This document shows positions 1-11,028 of a DNA stretch of 64,000 bases, piece by piece. The DNA lies in the NCBI GenBank assembly GCA_902805475.1, contig CADCSX010000010.1, positions 1,576,001 to 1,640,000 on the forward strand, given 5' to 3'. A program made the position numbers and the translations under genes. Position 1 is the first letter of the stretch. Each line of letters opens with the position of its first letter. Under the pieces are notes generated by a model that was not told the origin of the DNA, searched no databases, and saw only the letters and a program-made list of their open reading frames with translations. This DNA is from Entonaema liquescens (taxonomy: Eukaryota > Ascomycota > Sordariomycetes > Xylariales > Xylariaceae).

Positions 1-72
1 AATCATAACCTCCCTTGGAAACCATGATATTAATACGGCATTTAAAATCTTGCTCTTAGCAGAATTTCTACC

Positions 73-2750
73 ATGAGGCGTTGGCTCGTCTCGACACTCC
101 GTATGTCTCGCCTTACAAATCCAATGTAGCTATAAGCTTGTGTGCGCTAACCCCTGCTCCAATCAGTGCTTTTGCAGGTTGTCGCTTTTACGTCTGCAGC
201 CGATCAACAAGTATTAGAGGACGATACTGCGAACGCGAATCTTCAACAGGCTGATACCGATGTCGTTCAAGGCGAGCAACATGTCTGGGCTCCCTACCAA
301 AGTGGTAAGCTACCGGTGCTTGTATGGTTTTGGGACGAGCAGCGGAGGGTCTAACATAGAATAGGATGGGAGCTTGTGCACGAAGCGATGACCGAATTCC
401 GAAAAATAAAAACACCCTCTTTACATAGAAAGACGAAGAAACCAACTAGCGTTTTTGGAATATTGTTCCATTATTTACCAAAGATCTTACCGAGCCTACG
501 AGTTAGCGCTCCTCCCCAGGAACATGCGCAACCAGTTATCACCGGTCCCTCCTCGAGGGCGTTAAACTCCTACAGCAGTCGGCCGAACAAAACAACACAG
601 ATGCGATTTACCTTTTAGCGCAGTTTAACTTCTTCGGAAATTATTCCCACCCGAGGAATTTCAAGACCGCGTTCGATCACTACTATCGATTAGCTTCGTA
701 TGGGAATAGCTCCGCGCAGTATATGGTAGGATTAATGTATGCGACGGGACTTGGGGACGCGGTGGAGCGGGATCAAGCAAAGGCTCTATTATACCATACT
801 TTTGCCGCTGATGCGGGCCACACGAGATCAGAAATGACGCTTGCGGCCCGCCATGTAAGCGGCGTCGGTGTACCTAAGAGTTGCGAGATGGCATGCAAGT
901 ATTATAAGAGGGTAGCGGATAAGGCTATGGTTTGGTTCCGATCAGGGCCGCCTGGTGGAATGGCCCTTACGCCGGAAGCTCATCGACTGTCTGACGACGT
1001 CGGTGGTGTCTACGGCGAGGGAGCCAGCGTTGTGAGTTCCGGTATCAATGCTTTGAAAGCAGACCCTAGTTCACACGCCTACGCCGCTATCGACGATGTC
1101 ATTGAATACCTTGATTTAATGTCTCAAAAGGGCGATTTCAAGGCATCTTTTAACCTTGGGAGGCTTTATTATGAAGGACAACGGGGTCTTGAAAGAAACG
1201 TTGACCTGGCTCGACGATATTTTGCCGCAGTAACAACGATGTACTGGCGCACTAAGGATGGGCGCCCGGTTGACCAGCCAAAACCCCAACTAGAGAAATA
1301 TGCTAGTAAAGCTGCTGGCTATATTGGCCGTATGTGGTTACGTGGAGAGGGCGTCAGGCAGGACTATAAGTTAGCAAAGGGATGGTTTGAGCGTGGAATT
1401 AAGCATGGCGATGCCCAATCCCAATGGGGCTTAGGGATCATGAATCTTCACGGTCTTGGCGTGCCGAAGAATGTTTCTAAGGCCACAGAGCTTTTTAAGG
1501 CGTCGGCAGATCAGGACTTCAGTCTTTCTCATGTTGCCTTGGGGGCTCTTCACCTCGATCAAGGTACTCCTGACGATCTGAAAATTGCCAGTTCTTACTT
1601 TGAAGCAGCTGTTCGATGGGCTAACATCGAGGCGCAATACTATCTGGCTGAGATGATGCATCACGGCGTTGGAAGAGATAAGACTTGTGGTATGGCCATG
1701 GCCTATTATAAGAGCGTCGCCGAGAGAGCAGAGCCTCTAGTGTCATCTTGGGCAGAGGCTAACCAAGCCTACGAAGATGGTGACTACGAGCTGGCATTCC
1801 TCGATTATCTAATTGCCGCAGAGCAAGGATATGAGAAAGCGCAGAACAATGTCGCGTTCATGCTGGACCCGTCCCAGTCACGACTCCCCCTACCGCCATG
1901 GCTTCACCGCCAGCCAGCGAAGCCTAATTTGCTTCAGAATTCTGCCCTCGCGCTGATCTACTGGACTAGATCAGCTATACAATCTAACATTGATTCACTT
2001 GTCAAAATGGGCGATTACTATCTTGATGGCATCGGTACTGAACCTGCGTTTGACAAAGCTGCCCAGTGCTATACTGGTGCGTCGGAGTACTTCCAAAGCG
2101 CACAAGCTCTTTACAACCTGGGTTGGATGCACGAGAACGGAGTTGGCCTAACACAGGATTTTCACCTCGCGAAGAGATACTACGACCAAGCCCTCGAGGC
2201 TAATGAGGAAGCTTACCTCCCCGTAACCCTGAGCCTCCTTAAACTCCGAGCGCGTAGTGCTTGGAATACTTTTACTCATGGTCGGATCAACTCAATTCAA
2301 GACGAGCCTTGTAAGTATTGTTCATTTCTCCTATCATGCTGCATCAAATGGGCTGAAGCTAACATGCGCATTTCGATAGCGCCTAGAAAGGACTGGTCTC
2401 TCAGCGAGTGGATCGCTAATTTCCTTCAGGAGGACTTATACTACGAGGAGGGATACGAAACTTTTGACGAGGGCATGATTACCGGCAGCGACGGGGAACC
2501 GCTAAACGACGGCCTCGAGGATGTAGATGCCGTAGTCGAGAGTTTGATTATTCTGGGGTTGGTCGGGGCTATAGTATTCCTCATGTATTACCGCGCGCGC
2601 AGACAGCAGGCGCACGCACAGGCCGAGGCCGAAGCAGCGAGACAAGGACAGCAAGGAGGAGCTGGTATACAGCAGCAGGGAGGTGGCTTGTTTCCGCAGC
2701 CGGGTGCCCCGGATTTTAGAAACTGGGCTGCGGAGGCTGTAGGTCAATAG
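73..2750 (+). CDS. hrd3: HRD3/SEL1L-type ERAD adaptor, with an apparent one-base deficit
   Basis: Sel1-repeat subunit of the Hrd1 ubiquitin ligase complex, which presents misfolded proteins for ER-associated degradation. Exons by phase: 73-100, 167-304, 365-2310, 2380-2750. The first splice creates a signal peptide starting MRRWLVSTLLLLQVVAFTSA. Several Sel1-type motifs follow (for example GLMYATGLG, ALYNLGWMHENGVGL), then a C-terminal membrane segment LIILGLVGAIVFLMYY and a Gln/Gly-rich tail, as in fungal Hrd3. The last intron (69 nt, GTAAGT..ATAG, branch GCTAAC) is a multiple of three, so it reads through as a false insert. Between about 505 and 560 the frame shifts by one base. One extra C in the CCC run near 547 would restore the family-like segment GPLLEGVKLLQQ. 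Expected length is about 827 aa. Family assignment is firm; whether the shift is real is unknown. Confidence 0.9.
543..552 (+). other. Apparent frame break in hrd3 (one base short)
   Basis: Upstream of here the HRD3 exon reads in one frame (..GILFHYLPKILPS..); downstream it continues in the frame one base back (..LLEGVKLLQQSAEQNN..). No intron of workable size fits between. The simplest explanation is one missing C in the C run of the GGTCCCTCC stretch. Confidence 0.6.
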
Positions 2751-3332
2751 GAAAGAGGGATATGGCCTCCTTAGACACTTAACATGTGCATTGTATTGTA
2801 TGGAATGAACGAATGAATGAATAGTGTATTCAATCATGAATTAGGCATTTATGCCCGACTTTTTGAGTTTATGCTATTCTTCGATATGGGCGTGCTAGAT
2901 TAGGTTAATACGCCGATTAAACTGCAGTCGCTAATTAGGTCCTGACAATAAGGTTGTGTATAATGTTGAGACGCCCTTGACATTATTCAGGATTCGGAAC
3001 AGGAAACTACCTGCCTACATATATGCTGGTGGTAACAGCAAGTTACACAAGCAGTACAAATCATGTCATGTCTCTTTCCTTTCCTTGGGAACTTCCTCCT
3101 ATTAGCGCGTTCATTACGCAGACTTCTTTCCCCATCATCCGCACACCTAGGCAGATAGAGATGGAAGGCACAAGTCAGGTACAAGCAAAGGCTACTTATG
3201 TATTCTACGAAACACAAGATCTGACTCCCAGAACTTAACTCCAAGTTCTTACACCTACACCAATAATCACTTCATACAAATCCCTTTTTCATTGATTCCC
3301 CAACGCTACCTACGACTAGCAAGCAAGTAACT
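2751..3332. other. Intergenic, no gene seen
   Basis: Between HRD3 and the Trp-rich gene. It contains short direct repeats of GAATGA near 2805-2822 but no ORF with family features. Confidence 0.5.
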
Positions 3333-3992
3333 ATGTCAAAGCGCAAGAATATGCAACCAGAAGAATTACAAAACGAGATACCCTGGATTCAACAACCACA
3401 AAAACGTGTGAAGCCTAATGATATGGATGAAGAAGATATCGAAATGGAAGACGCGACTCGTGATCCTAGTAAACTCGACCCATGGGGTTGGAGCATAGAC
3501 TATGCCTGGGAAGAACCCCCTAACAATTTTCTGGATGCCTATCCAGAAGAAATGCTTCAGTCATTTAATATACCAAGGTGGTGGGGAGACCAAGAAAAGC
3601 GACGATGGGATTTTCCGTCCCCCTTATCTATTCACGACAACGAAGATAATATCATCTACATCGTTACACGTTCTACTGTAAGCAATGACAACTGGGGACC
3701 CGATGATGTGATCGGTTTTACAAGCTTCGAAGTCGAGGGGACGTATCTCACTCTCAAAACTGCCACTTTTCAGGCCCTTAAAGTTTACTACGAGAAGCAT
3801 GTGGAGAAATCGGGGAAATGGGACGGCTCCAAGCTGAGAATGGTCAAGGAATTCGATATCTGGCGTGCCGAAGAACAAAGTTGGTGGATAGACGATAGCG
3901 GCCTCTTGAAACTTCGGTTTGCTGAGATAAATCTCAACGGCCGTTGTGAAATACGCGTTCAGAAGCAGTGGGTTCGCGAGTCACCTTGGTAG
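3333..3992 (+). CDS. Trp-rich hypothetical protein
   Basis: Intronless 219-aa ORF that I do not recognise. The start MSKRKN is followed by a Gln/Pro-rich basic segment (QQPQKRVKP) that could be a nuclear localisation signal, then an acidic stretch (DMDEEDIEMED). The rest is unusually rich in Trp (about 14 residues, e.g. DPWGWSIDYAW, PRWWG, SWWIDD, KQWVRESPW). The C-terminal half alternates hydrophobic and charged residues in a beta-strand-like pattern, ending with a Trp two residues after Ser-Pro. There is no signal peptide or membrane segment. The ORF is much longer than chance expectation, and the unusual composition supports real coding. It could be a lineage-restricted gene. Confidence 0.6.
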   Translation: MSKRKNMQPEELQNEIPWIQQPQKRVKPNDMDEEDIEMEDATRDPSKLDPWGWSIDYAWEEPPNNFLDAYPEEMLQSFNIPRWWGDQEKRRWDFPSPLSIHDNEDNIIYIVTRSTVSNDNWGPDDVIGFTSFEVEGTYLTLKTATFQALKVYYEKHVEKSGKWDGSKLRMVKEFDIWRAEEQSWWIDDSGLLKLRFAEINLNGRCEIRVQKQWVRESPW

Positions 3993-4721
3993 GGTGATCC
4001 TAGTTGCTGGTAGGCTAAACCATATCCTGTGAGAATCGGGGGTGTTGTCATTGGCAAACTAAGACTAATACAGCAGACGTAGACCCATCCATACACATTC
4101 CCCTCAAAATATCATACGACCTGATGTCTAGATAATAATTTCAATCCAAGTCAACAGACAGTCATAAGAAAGGAAGCTGAAGCGAGCGGTCCAGGTGCCC
4201 TCTATTCATATGTATCCAGGACATAACATGAGTCCCTCACAGCACATTAAACTTGGCGATTTGCGTACCTGAGGATATGTAACTTGGTCTCTACTTCTGT
4301 AGCACATTCATAAAATCATGACTATTAAGAGTATTACACAGCATTAGTCTCCAGTCCAGAAGAAACAGAATACCCAACTGTTTTAATATATTATCATTGC
4401 TAACTATTCAATCCACTGAACAAGCTGAGTAATTTGTAGAACATAGGCAGAAGACGAAACCCATATATGCAAGGTCCATCTTCCACTTTCCGGTCACCCT
4501 TCAATCCAAAAAGTCTCAGCTACCTCTCCCATCTCAAGGACAGTAATAGGTACCAAACTTGATTATCTCCGTATCTCAGTACAAAGATATCTTCAGCCGA
4601 GTACTTCGCTTTGGCATCGATCCGCACGGCCAAACACCCAACCTTTTACGTAGTCTTCCCACACCATCGCCCCTTTTAACTACTCTTAGCCACATCACAT
4701 TATAGTATCTTTGCAATCGCG
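3993..4721. other. Intergenic, no gene seen
   Basis: AT-leaning sequence upstream of the first small Cys-rich gene. The last 120 bases are pyrimidine-rich (CCACACCATCGCCCC..), a common fungal promoter texture. No further feature is supported. Confidence 0.45.
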
Positions 4722-4955
4722 ATGTGTACCGTATGGTGGCACGCTACTGAGTGCATTACCTGCGGAATATTTTGTGAACCAAGGTACTTTTGGAAGCGGG
4801 AGGCCTGCTCCAAGGTCCGCCGAACCAAAAAAGGGTTTGGCACTTGCGGTAGCAGGCTGACAAAGGAGAAAAAGGGCGGCACCGTTTACAGGTGCGGTAT
4901 ATGTCAGAGGCTATACAACGAGCGAATGGCTAGACGGGCGGCCGAGGGCCGTTGA
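4722..4955 (+). CDS. Small Cys-rich protein 1
   Basis: 77-aa ORF starting MCTVWWHATECITCG with seven or eight Cys in a spaced pattern: MC, CxxC, then C, C, CG, and a terminal CGIC. The second half is strongly basic (RRTKKG, KEKKGG, RMARRAAEGR). There is no signal peptide, so a cytosolic or nuclear zinc-binding mini-protein is more likely than a secreted effector. Start context ATCGCG-ATGTG nearly matches that of the Cys-rich gene 0.9 kb downstream (ATCGCA-ATGTG), and both have the layout MC..C..CG..C..C, so they look like diverged tandem paralogs. Function unknown. Confidence 0.5.
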   Translation: MCTVWWHATECITCGIFCEPRYFWKREACSKVRRTKKGFGTCGSRLTKEKKGGTVYRCGICQRLYNERMARRAAEGR

Positions 4956-5635
4956 AGTTAAATCTTGACGCTACTTCCTATACGGTGCGGGAGGGGGCTA
5001 GGATGAGCTCTCGCCCGCCAGGCACATTTTCTGGTATATCAGGAAATTGTCATCATTAGTAGTGGAGGAACTAAGGTAGAATTATTTCGGTCAGAATCCA
5101 TGTTGCTGCATTATGGTCTTTTAAGCATTAGCATTTTATGGTAGTTAATCCAATATCATATTTAAACGAAGAAAAAAGAAAGCGCCCAGAACAATATGAC
5201 AAGGTGGCTGTTACCAGCATTGGATGGTATCATACTACTACTGACACAGAACTGTCCACATTTAATGATTTGTGACTGTCAAAGGCACACCTCACTCCTT
5301 ACTCAAAGATGAACGCAAGGTAGTAAGAACTACACATCCTACCATAGTAACTCTTTAAGTCAATAGTCAAGTCAGGAAGTACGACAATGGCAAGAAAGTG
5401 GACATATATAAACAGGATGTCTCCTTGGCCTCCCAGTGCCTAATATCTAATTCATCTCCACATAACTTCCCTCACTATCGCATCTTCTAGTAACGATATC
5501 TCCAACCGAAAATCCCCTTTCGAAATCCTGCTACAGGCCGAATATCAAAGCCACCATTTAGCTTCATCCTTATCTACTCTCCCTCCCTCCCTCGCCGCCC
5601 TTTACCTTTGGATAGCCTGTGCATCTCCGATCGCA
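4956..5635. other. Spacer between the two Cys-rich genes
   Basis: No ORF of interest. It contains a good TATA-like sequence (TATATAAA, 5405-5412) and a CT-rich tract just before the second gene (CTCTCCCTCCCTCCCTCG, from 5577). Confidence 0.45.
5405..5412 (+). promoter_or_regulatory. TATA-like box
   Basis: TATATAAA, 223 bp upstream of the ATG of the second Cys-rich gene and followed by a pyrimidine-rich leader. Position and sequence fit a TATA element with a long 5' leader. This is inferred from sequence alone. Confidence 0.3.
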
Positions 5636-5899
5636 ATGTGTCACGAGGACACGAGTTCAATACGGTGTAAGGATGACGGGGGCCACGAGCTTGGGCCCTA
5701 TGAAGTCCAAAAGTATATATGCCTCGCAGCTGAGGGCACGTTTGGTAAATGTGGTAAAATCGAATTTTCCACATTTATCCGCGAGACAGTAGAATGCTGT
5801 GCTCTTTGTAAGACGCGTCGGGAATTGGAAGCCCTTCTTGGTCCTCTAGCCGGTCCATGGGAACCGAAAGAGACGAACAAGACGAATCCATCTAAGTAG
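5636..5899 (+). CDS. Small Cys-rich protein 2
   Basis: 87-aa ORF beginning MCHEDTSSIRCKDDGGHELG, with Cys at the second residue, then C..GH, a central C, KCGK, and CCALCK; a Pro/Lys tail closes it. The order MC..C..GH..C..CG..CxxC resembles the many small zinc-knuckle-like proteins of Sordariomycetes. It shares start context and Cys order with the 77-aa gene upstream. No signal peptide. Function unknown. Confidence 0.5.
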   Translation: MCHEDTSSIRCKDDGGHELGPYEVQKYICLAAEGTFGKCGKIEFSTFIRETVECCALCKTRRELEALLGPLAGPWEPKETNKTNPSK

Positions 5900-8161
5900 C
5901 CGCATATCACCACCGAGATGTTGGGTTAGGACGTGTCGGAGGAGGCGATGTCGCCCGTATTTTGCCTGGTTGGGATTCGTGAGCTTGGGCGCGCTTTTCT
6001 ATGCGTTTTTATATCGATACTCGACTTGTACCTTCACCTTTGATTGTATTACTTTACAGTTAACAGAGTATTTATTAAGTAAATTGTACTTCGATAGCCA
6101 TAGACCATGTCTACGTGTGATATTTAGTACCAATAATGAAATCCAACGACCCAAGGAGAGAAAATTGCCAACTCTGAGTCCTTCAGGGGCTATAAGCCCA
6201 AGGCCCCCTTCTCATTATAGCCCTCTTATTCAGAACCGAAATGATAGTTTTTAATTTTAATACTTATCGTCTTAAGGCTAGCGGACTAAGTTCGCTTAAA
6301 TGGAATTAAACTGTCCATTAAGTTCAGATTTTGAAAAGCTGTTCCTTATTCCGAGTTACTTGAGCCAAACACTAAACTCCAAAAATTTGATCTAATGAGA
6401 TACCTTCTACAGATACCTTGCATATCACATTTTGATCTTGTTCTTTCGCTTGCTTTCCGTCGATTACGCAAGGGTGCGTAGGTCTCTTTGATGCTACCTC
6501 GTGAGCAAACTCTACAGACTGCGACGTTAGAGTATTATTCTCGGCTACCGACACAATACTAACCATTCTGAAAGGACCACGTGGTTGAATCCCGGATTTT
6601 CGGGTTTGGTATATTGGGAAGTATATATACACTCAGCTATAGCCTTCAGGTATCCCCCTCTACCTACATATTGGTTGATGGCGCTTGGTTCAATAGCCTT
6701 TCCAGGTGAAGCTAGGCAAACACTAAGATTCCTAATGCTCCTCAGGGTACTAGGTACTCCTTAGGCATATAATTAGACCATTCAAAAATAATTCTACGTT
6801 GGCAACATGGTATGAATGCCTCAACGGTACTCGGTGATGTTACACCAGCTGATATTAGGGTTGCACCCGAACCCGCCACCCAAGACGGCCTACTTGGAAG
6901 CGTGACTAGACTAAACTCCCAACACAAGGAATGCTGATACTTCATCCAGTCCTTATCGCCTACTACATGGAATCATCGGTGAAGTGAGTTGCTGTTACGG
7001 GTATAAGAACCCAAGGTTTTGACGAAAATAGACGGCTACTTGACGCATGTAGTATGCAGGTAAGTATAAACGAACGCCGGGCTACTAAGTCTTGTCTATA
7101 TCCACTGAATTGGTCAGTGAGGGTTGATAATGCAAGGTTTATATCGAGGTATCCATTTCTAGAGCAAGGGTGCGATCGGGAATGATATATTCAGTAGGTA
7201 GTAGACGAAAATGTTATGGAGCGCCTACATTTACTTGGCCTGCTAAAATGAGCAAAAGACCAAAGATTGAATTGGCATCTTTTCAATGCATTGAACTTTG
7301 GGTTACACTGACTATCAGCATCGCCAATATATAAACTAACTGCAGCTTATGTCGTCAGATGGTTGGCCGATGTTTCTTACATCATGCCTCAGATATCTAC
7401 TAAGCTTGTGTTGGAGTCGTGACGCGGCGGGCTTCTAATTGGAGTGTGTGCTGCAGTTGGTTCACAGTTTGGGGAGCATTGTCCAGCCGCCGTAGGATCA
7501 AAAGTGTTATAAAAAAAGAGGTATTAGTGCCGTCGTATTGAAGGATGTGAAGGTGAGGCACGGGACTTGGCTCAACATGGCAACAAAGCAGGGTCTACAC
7601 CATCTTTTGTGATCGTTCGCATTAGTGCTAGTCTTGCTACCTGATAGAGGCATATCACAGATGTATACGGAATAGCTTTTCATGTTTATCATGGATCTGA
7701 GCATCAACTTAGGTAGACACTGTTCTGGACTAGTGTAATTCGAGATAGGATAATTCCATTGCCATGTCGGCTTTATTGTACGATATACATTCACTCACCG
7801 ATTACTTATATTAACAAGTAATCGCTAAGCAGATAGAACCAAGATTGGCCCTATTAGCCTGCAGCGCAGTAAGAACGGCGGCAGCTTGGCTAAATGAAGC
7901 TATTTACAGGGGTTAACCCACGTGGCATCCCTGACCCCCATCCCGTTCCCGTATGACCTTGGCGACGTTCATCATTATCATTGAACCGTAAAAGATTCCT
8001 CGAGGCTTGATCCATTGATCCGTCAATGAATGGGTGCCCATCTCGAATCTGAGCGTTTGCAACGTTGTTAGATGCATGCTCTGAAAAAGGTCTGGTGACT
8101 GGGGCGACCTCCATCGTCAATGTAACGGTCTTGACCCGTTTTAATCACATGTCTTGTCCTT
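5900..8161. other. 2.3-kb intergenic stretch, no gene supported
   Basis: Short ORFs on both strands have no family features, no plausible splice joining and no compositional bias toward coding. I see no repeats with matching ends here. Confidence 0.45.
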
Positions 8162-9289
8162 TCAATCTACATCCTTGCTAACAAAAGCTATAGCGTCCTC
8201 CACCGAGGCGGTGGCCTCTTCTGTTAAGCCAACCATCCTATGTGATAGGATAAGGTCGTGTGGTGCGTGCTTTATTGTGTGGAACTTCACTTTGTTGCCC
8301 TCAATTCCTTCCATTGCCTCTGCGAATTTCTTGTTCTCGTCGTAGAACACTTCGGCTTCTCCAGCTTGGACATATAGCGGCACACTAGTCTTGAATGGGT
8401 GTGTCATGGGGGAAAAGTACGGCGCTACCTCCGGTGTCATTCCACCTTCGGGCAGGTACTTATCGTATCCGGTCTGGAGAACGGGATAGTTAATACAGTC
8501 GGTCCGTAACTTCGGAGAGTCTCCGTATTGACTCTTAGCATCATCGGTGACATGAATCCATGGCGAGTATGCCAATACACCACCAGGTAACGGGAGCTTC
8601 TGAGTTTCTTCCAAGTACCTTAGTAGTCCTACGGCAACGTTTCCACCGGCCGAGTCTCCTAAGAAGATGATATCCTTCGGGTCAATACCGAGGTCTAATA
8701 CGTAGTTATAAAAGGTGAGCGCATCTTGGATTGAAGCTGGGAATCGACCGGCAGGAGAAGTGGCAAGTCGATACTGAGCGAAGAAGACTCTGGCGCCCGG
8801 AACACGTCTTACTAGATCCGAGACGATATTGGACCCTTCGTAGGGGTCAAATGCAAAGACAAAAGCACCTCCAGGGAAAACAAGGATGACTTTCGATTTG
8901 TCTATAGTTACTGGACCACCGAGACCCGCGTCCCAAAGTCCTGCCAAGGGCACCGGTTTGATAGCTGCTGGCGACAGGACACCGGAGTAAAGCTCGTCCT
9001 CACCAGGCTCGATATAAGCAAATCGTTCTTTCGCTTTCTCTGGAGTTAGGGGTCGAAGACTTGAAAGACCGATAACAGAGACGAGGTTAAAGAATATGCG
9101 TATAATATAAGTTGCTACACTCGTTCTTATGGTCCATTCCCGTATAGGTCGTAGTGAAGGGATTGTGTAATAGATTATAAGTGAGATAAGTAAAATGGAA
9201 GCTTTAGAGTGAAGTATATTAGGTAAAGGGCCTTGAGCGGCTGGGTTTCGCGTGTTAATGCCATCGTGGAAGTACAGTATAAAGTACAC
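8162..9289 (-). CDS. Membrane-anchored alpha/beta hydrolase (HSL/esterase-like)
   Basis: 375-aa intronless ORF of the alpha/beta hydrolase fold-3 family. The N-terminal 90 residues hold hydrophobic segments (ILLISLIIYYTIPSL and IIRIFFNLVSVIGL) that would anchor it in a membrane. The nucleophile elbow is GDSAGGN (Ser near residue 192). The C-terminal His is in HAPHDLIL, and the acid is likely within QAGEAEVFYDE. The oxyanion-hole motif, usually HGGG, reads FPGGAF here, so the His is replaced by Pro. Likely substrates are short-chain esters or lactones; the true substrate is not predictable. Start chosen as the first ATG; a later start would remove part of the anchor. Confidence 0.85.
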   Translation of the reverse strand: MYFILYFHDGINTRNPAAQGPLPNILHSKASILLISLIIYYTIPSLRPIREWTIRTSVATYIIRIFFNLVSVIGLSSLRPLTPEKAKERFAYIEPGEDELYSGVLSPAAIKPVPLAGLWDAGLGGPVTIDKSKVILVFPGGAFVFAFDPYEGSNIVSDLVRRVPGARVFFAQYRLATSPAGRFPASIQDALTFYNYVLDLGIDPKDIIFLGDSAGGNVAVGLLRYLEETQKLPLPGGVLAYSPWIHVTDDAKSQYGDSPKLRTDCINYPVLQTGYDKYLPEGGMTPEVAPYFSPMTHPFKTSVPLYVQAGEAEVFYDENKKFAEAMEGIEGNKVKFHTIKHAPHDLILSHRMVGLTEEATASVEDAIAFVSKDVD

Positions 9290-10722
9290 TATGAAGAGAT
9301 AGCAAGATGAGTAAGGTAAAAGCTGAGGTGAGGATGTCTAATTCATAAGAGAGAAAATAGAGAGGAAACAAAGCCTAGTTATAAAGGCAAAGATATATGC
9401 ACCAATTCTCAGCCTCTTACTTAGAGAAGTGGTTGATCACTTTGGTTCTCCTCTCCACAAACAAGAAATCACATTTGTTTCGGGATTCGGACTACGCAAC
9501 TAGCATTAGCACATTAACACATGCAATACCATGAAGCCATCACTACTGCGGAGCAAAGAACTACTGTGTTGCAATGCAGATGGTTGTTGTGCACAGCTGG
9601 ACCTTCCGGCATTAGTGGCCGCAGGGTAGCATCGTGCTGCAACGATGCGACCAAGGGTCGTACCGCGCATGGTTGACGTTAATAAATTCGCCGTGTTTGG
9701 CGGCTGGCCCTAGGTGAGAAAACGGCAGTTATATGCCTATTACGTGATGAATGCTTGATGTATGCATACCAGCCTACTTCCAACTATGATTGAAAAGTCT
9801 ATGCTGACGTTAGTATTGGGGTAGTGTTATAGACTTGAGTAAACGAACCAGGTTTCTGTTGTAATATTTGCTTTTTCTTTTTTCCCTAAAGAGAAAAAAA
9901 GCAAATATGCCACCACTACTAAAACGAATAATATTACTGATAGATACAATCGACCTCTTTCTTCCCCAGTTTCCTACCCCAATCATTTCATTGCACTAGT
10001 GTATATCTCGTAACTGTAGCCCGTGAGCTCCATGCTATGGTGCCATCACGATGAACAAAAGGGGTAATAAATTCGGCCCCCCCAGAGATAGCCGTTGGTC
10101 TGTGATTGTATAAGCTTAAGTAGTGGAGTTATAGACCCACGTGGAGGGGGGTCTCTTAAGCCTTAAAGTGGTCCGTATGCTATAGTCAACCAGGTTGGTG
10201 ATGTTGCGATTTGACAGTGGAGATATAAGTGTGAGATATTGTAAGGGTATTCTAGTGAGAGAACAATGATTGGTGGGCTGTCCCGGAGTCAATGTCCTTC
10301 ACGTGGGGGCTCCTGAATGTATGTAACTACATCTGCGATGTGACAAGCTTGTTGCAGGACAAATATACCATGCTCTCGTTGCATGTTGATATTATACCTG
10401 CATGCATCGTAGCCTTAAATGTAGTTCTCCCCCGATCTAGTGGGGTAAACCCGAGACGTAATTCGAGACCGTAATTATTTTATTCACAGTGTATCTAATA
10501 GTTGCGTTCACATGCCTGTGTATCCGAGCTCCCCGTGCCCTGCCAGTTGTTTTGCAGCACAGACCCGTACCCCGGTTGTGGCCTGAGATGCCAGGAAGCT
10601 CAAACAATACGCAAGTGACTTATGCCTCGGCTTCGACAAGTATGCGCTTTGGAAATGATAGGCCCGTTAGAATACACGGGATTCAGCTTTGATAAGTACA
10701 AACTATTGATATTATTATATTA
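9290..10722. other. Intergenic, no gene; one imperfect hairpin
   Basis: No ORF with family features. The only structure noted is the inverted repeat at 9864-9908, listed separately. Confidence 0.45.
9864..9908. repeat. Short inverted repeat (hairpin)
   Basis: ATATTTGCTTTTT and its reverse complement AAAAAGCAAATAT flank a short C/T-containing loop, giving a stem of about 17 bp with a central mismatch. There is no flanking gene end close enough to call it a terminator. Confidence 0.5.
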
Positions 10723-11028
10723 GTGCTGTCTACACAAGTTCGACGTAGCACCCCCAAGGGGGTGCTGCGCATTAATTAAGGAAACGGGCAGTAATTAAGG
10801 ATTTAACCGAAATACTTCCGAATAAGCGTATTTCTTACGTATTTTGATGTATTTTATAATATTTCATAAATTTTCATTATTTTTTTTCCTTTCCCAGAAT
10901 TTGCAAGGGTCGGAATAACTTCTTATTGGATTTAAAGTTTGGTACGCTATCCTTAATCACTGCCCGTTTCCTTAATCAATGCGCAGCACCCCCTTGGGGG
11001 TGCTACGTCGAACTTATGTAGACAGCAC
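10723..11028. mobile_element. MITE with about 80-bp terminal inverted repeats and TA target duplication
   Basis: The left end GTGCTGTCTACACAAGTTCG and the inverted copy at the right end (about 10948-11028) pair over roughly 80 bp. The only differences I see are three transitions (C/T in CACAAG versus CATAAG, and two A/G). A TA dinucleotide abuts both outer ends, as expected for a Tc1/mariner-type target. Each arm also holds its own smaller palindrome (AGCACCCCCAAGGGGGTGCT). The 140-bp centre is AT-rich and has no ORF, so it is a non-autonomous element. Confidence 0.85.
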
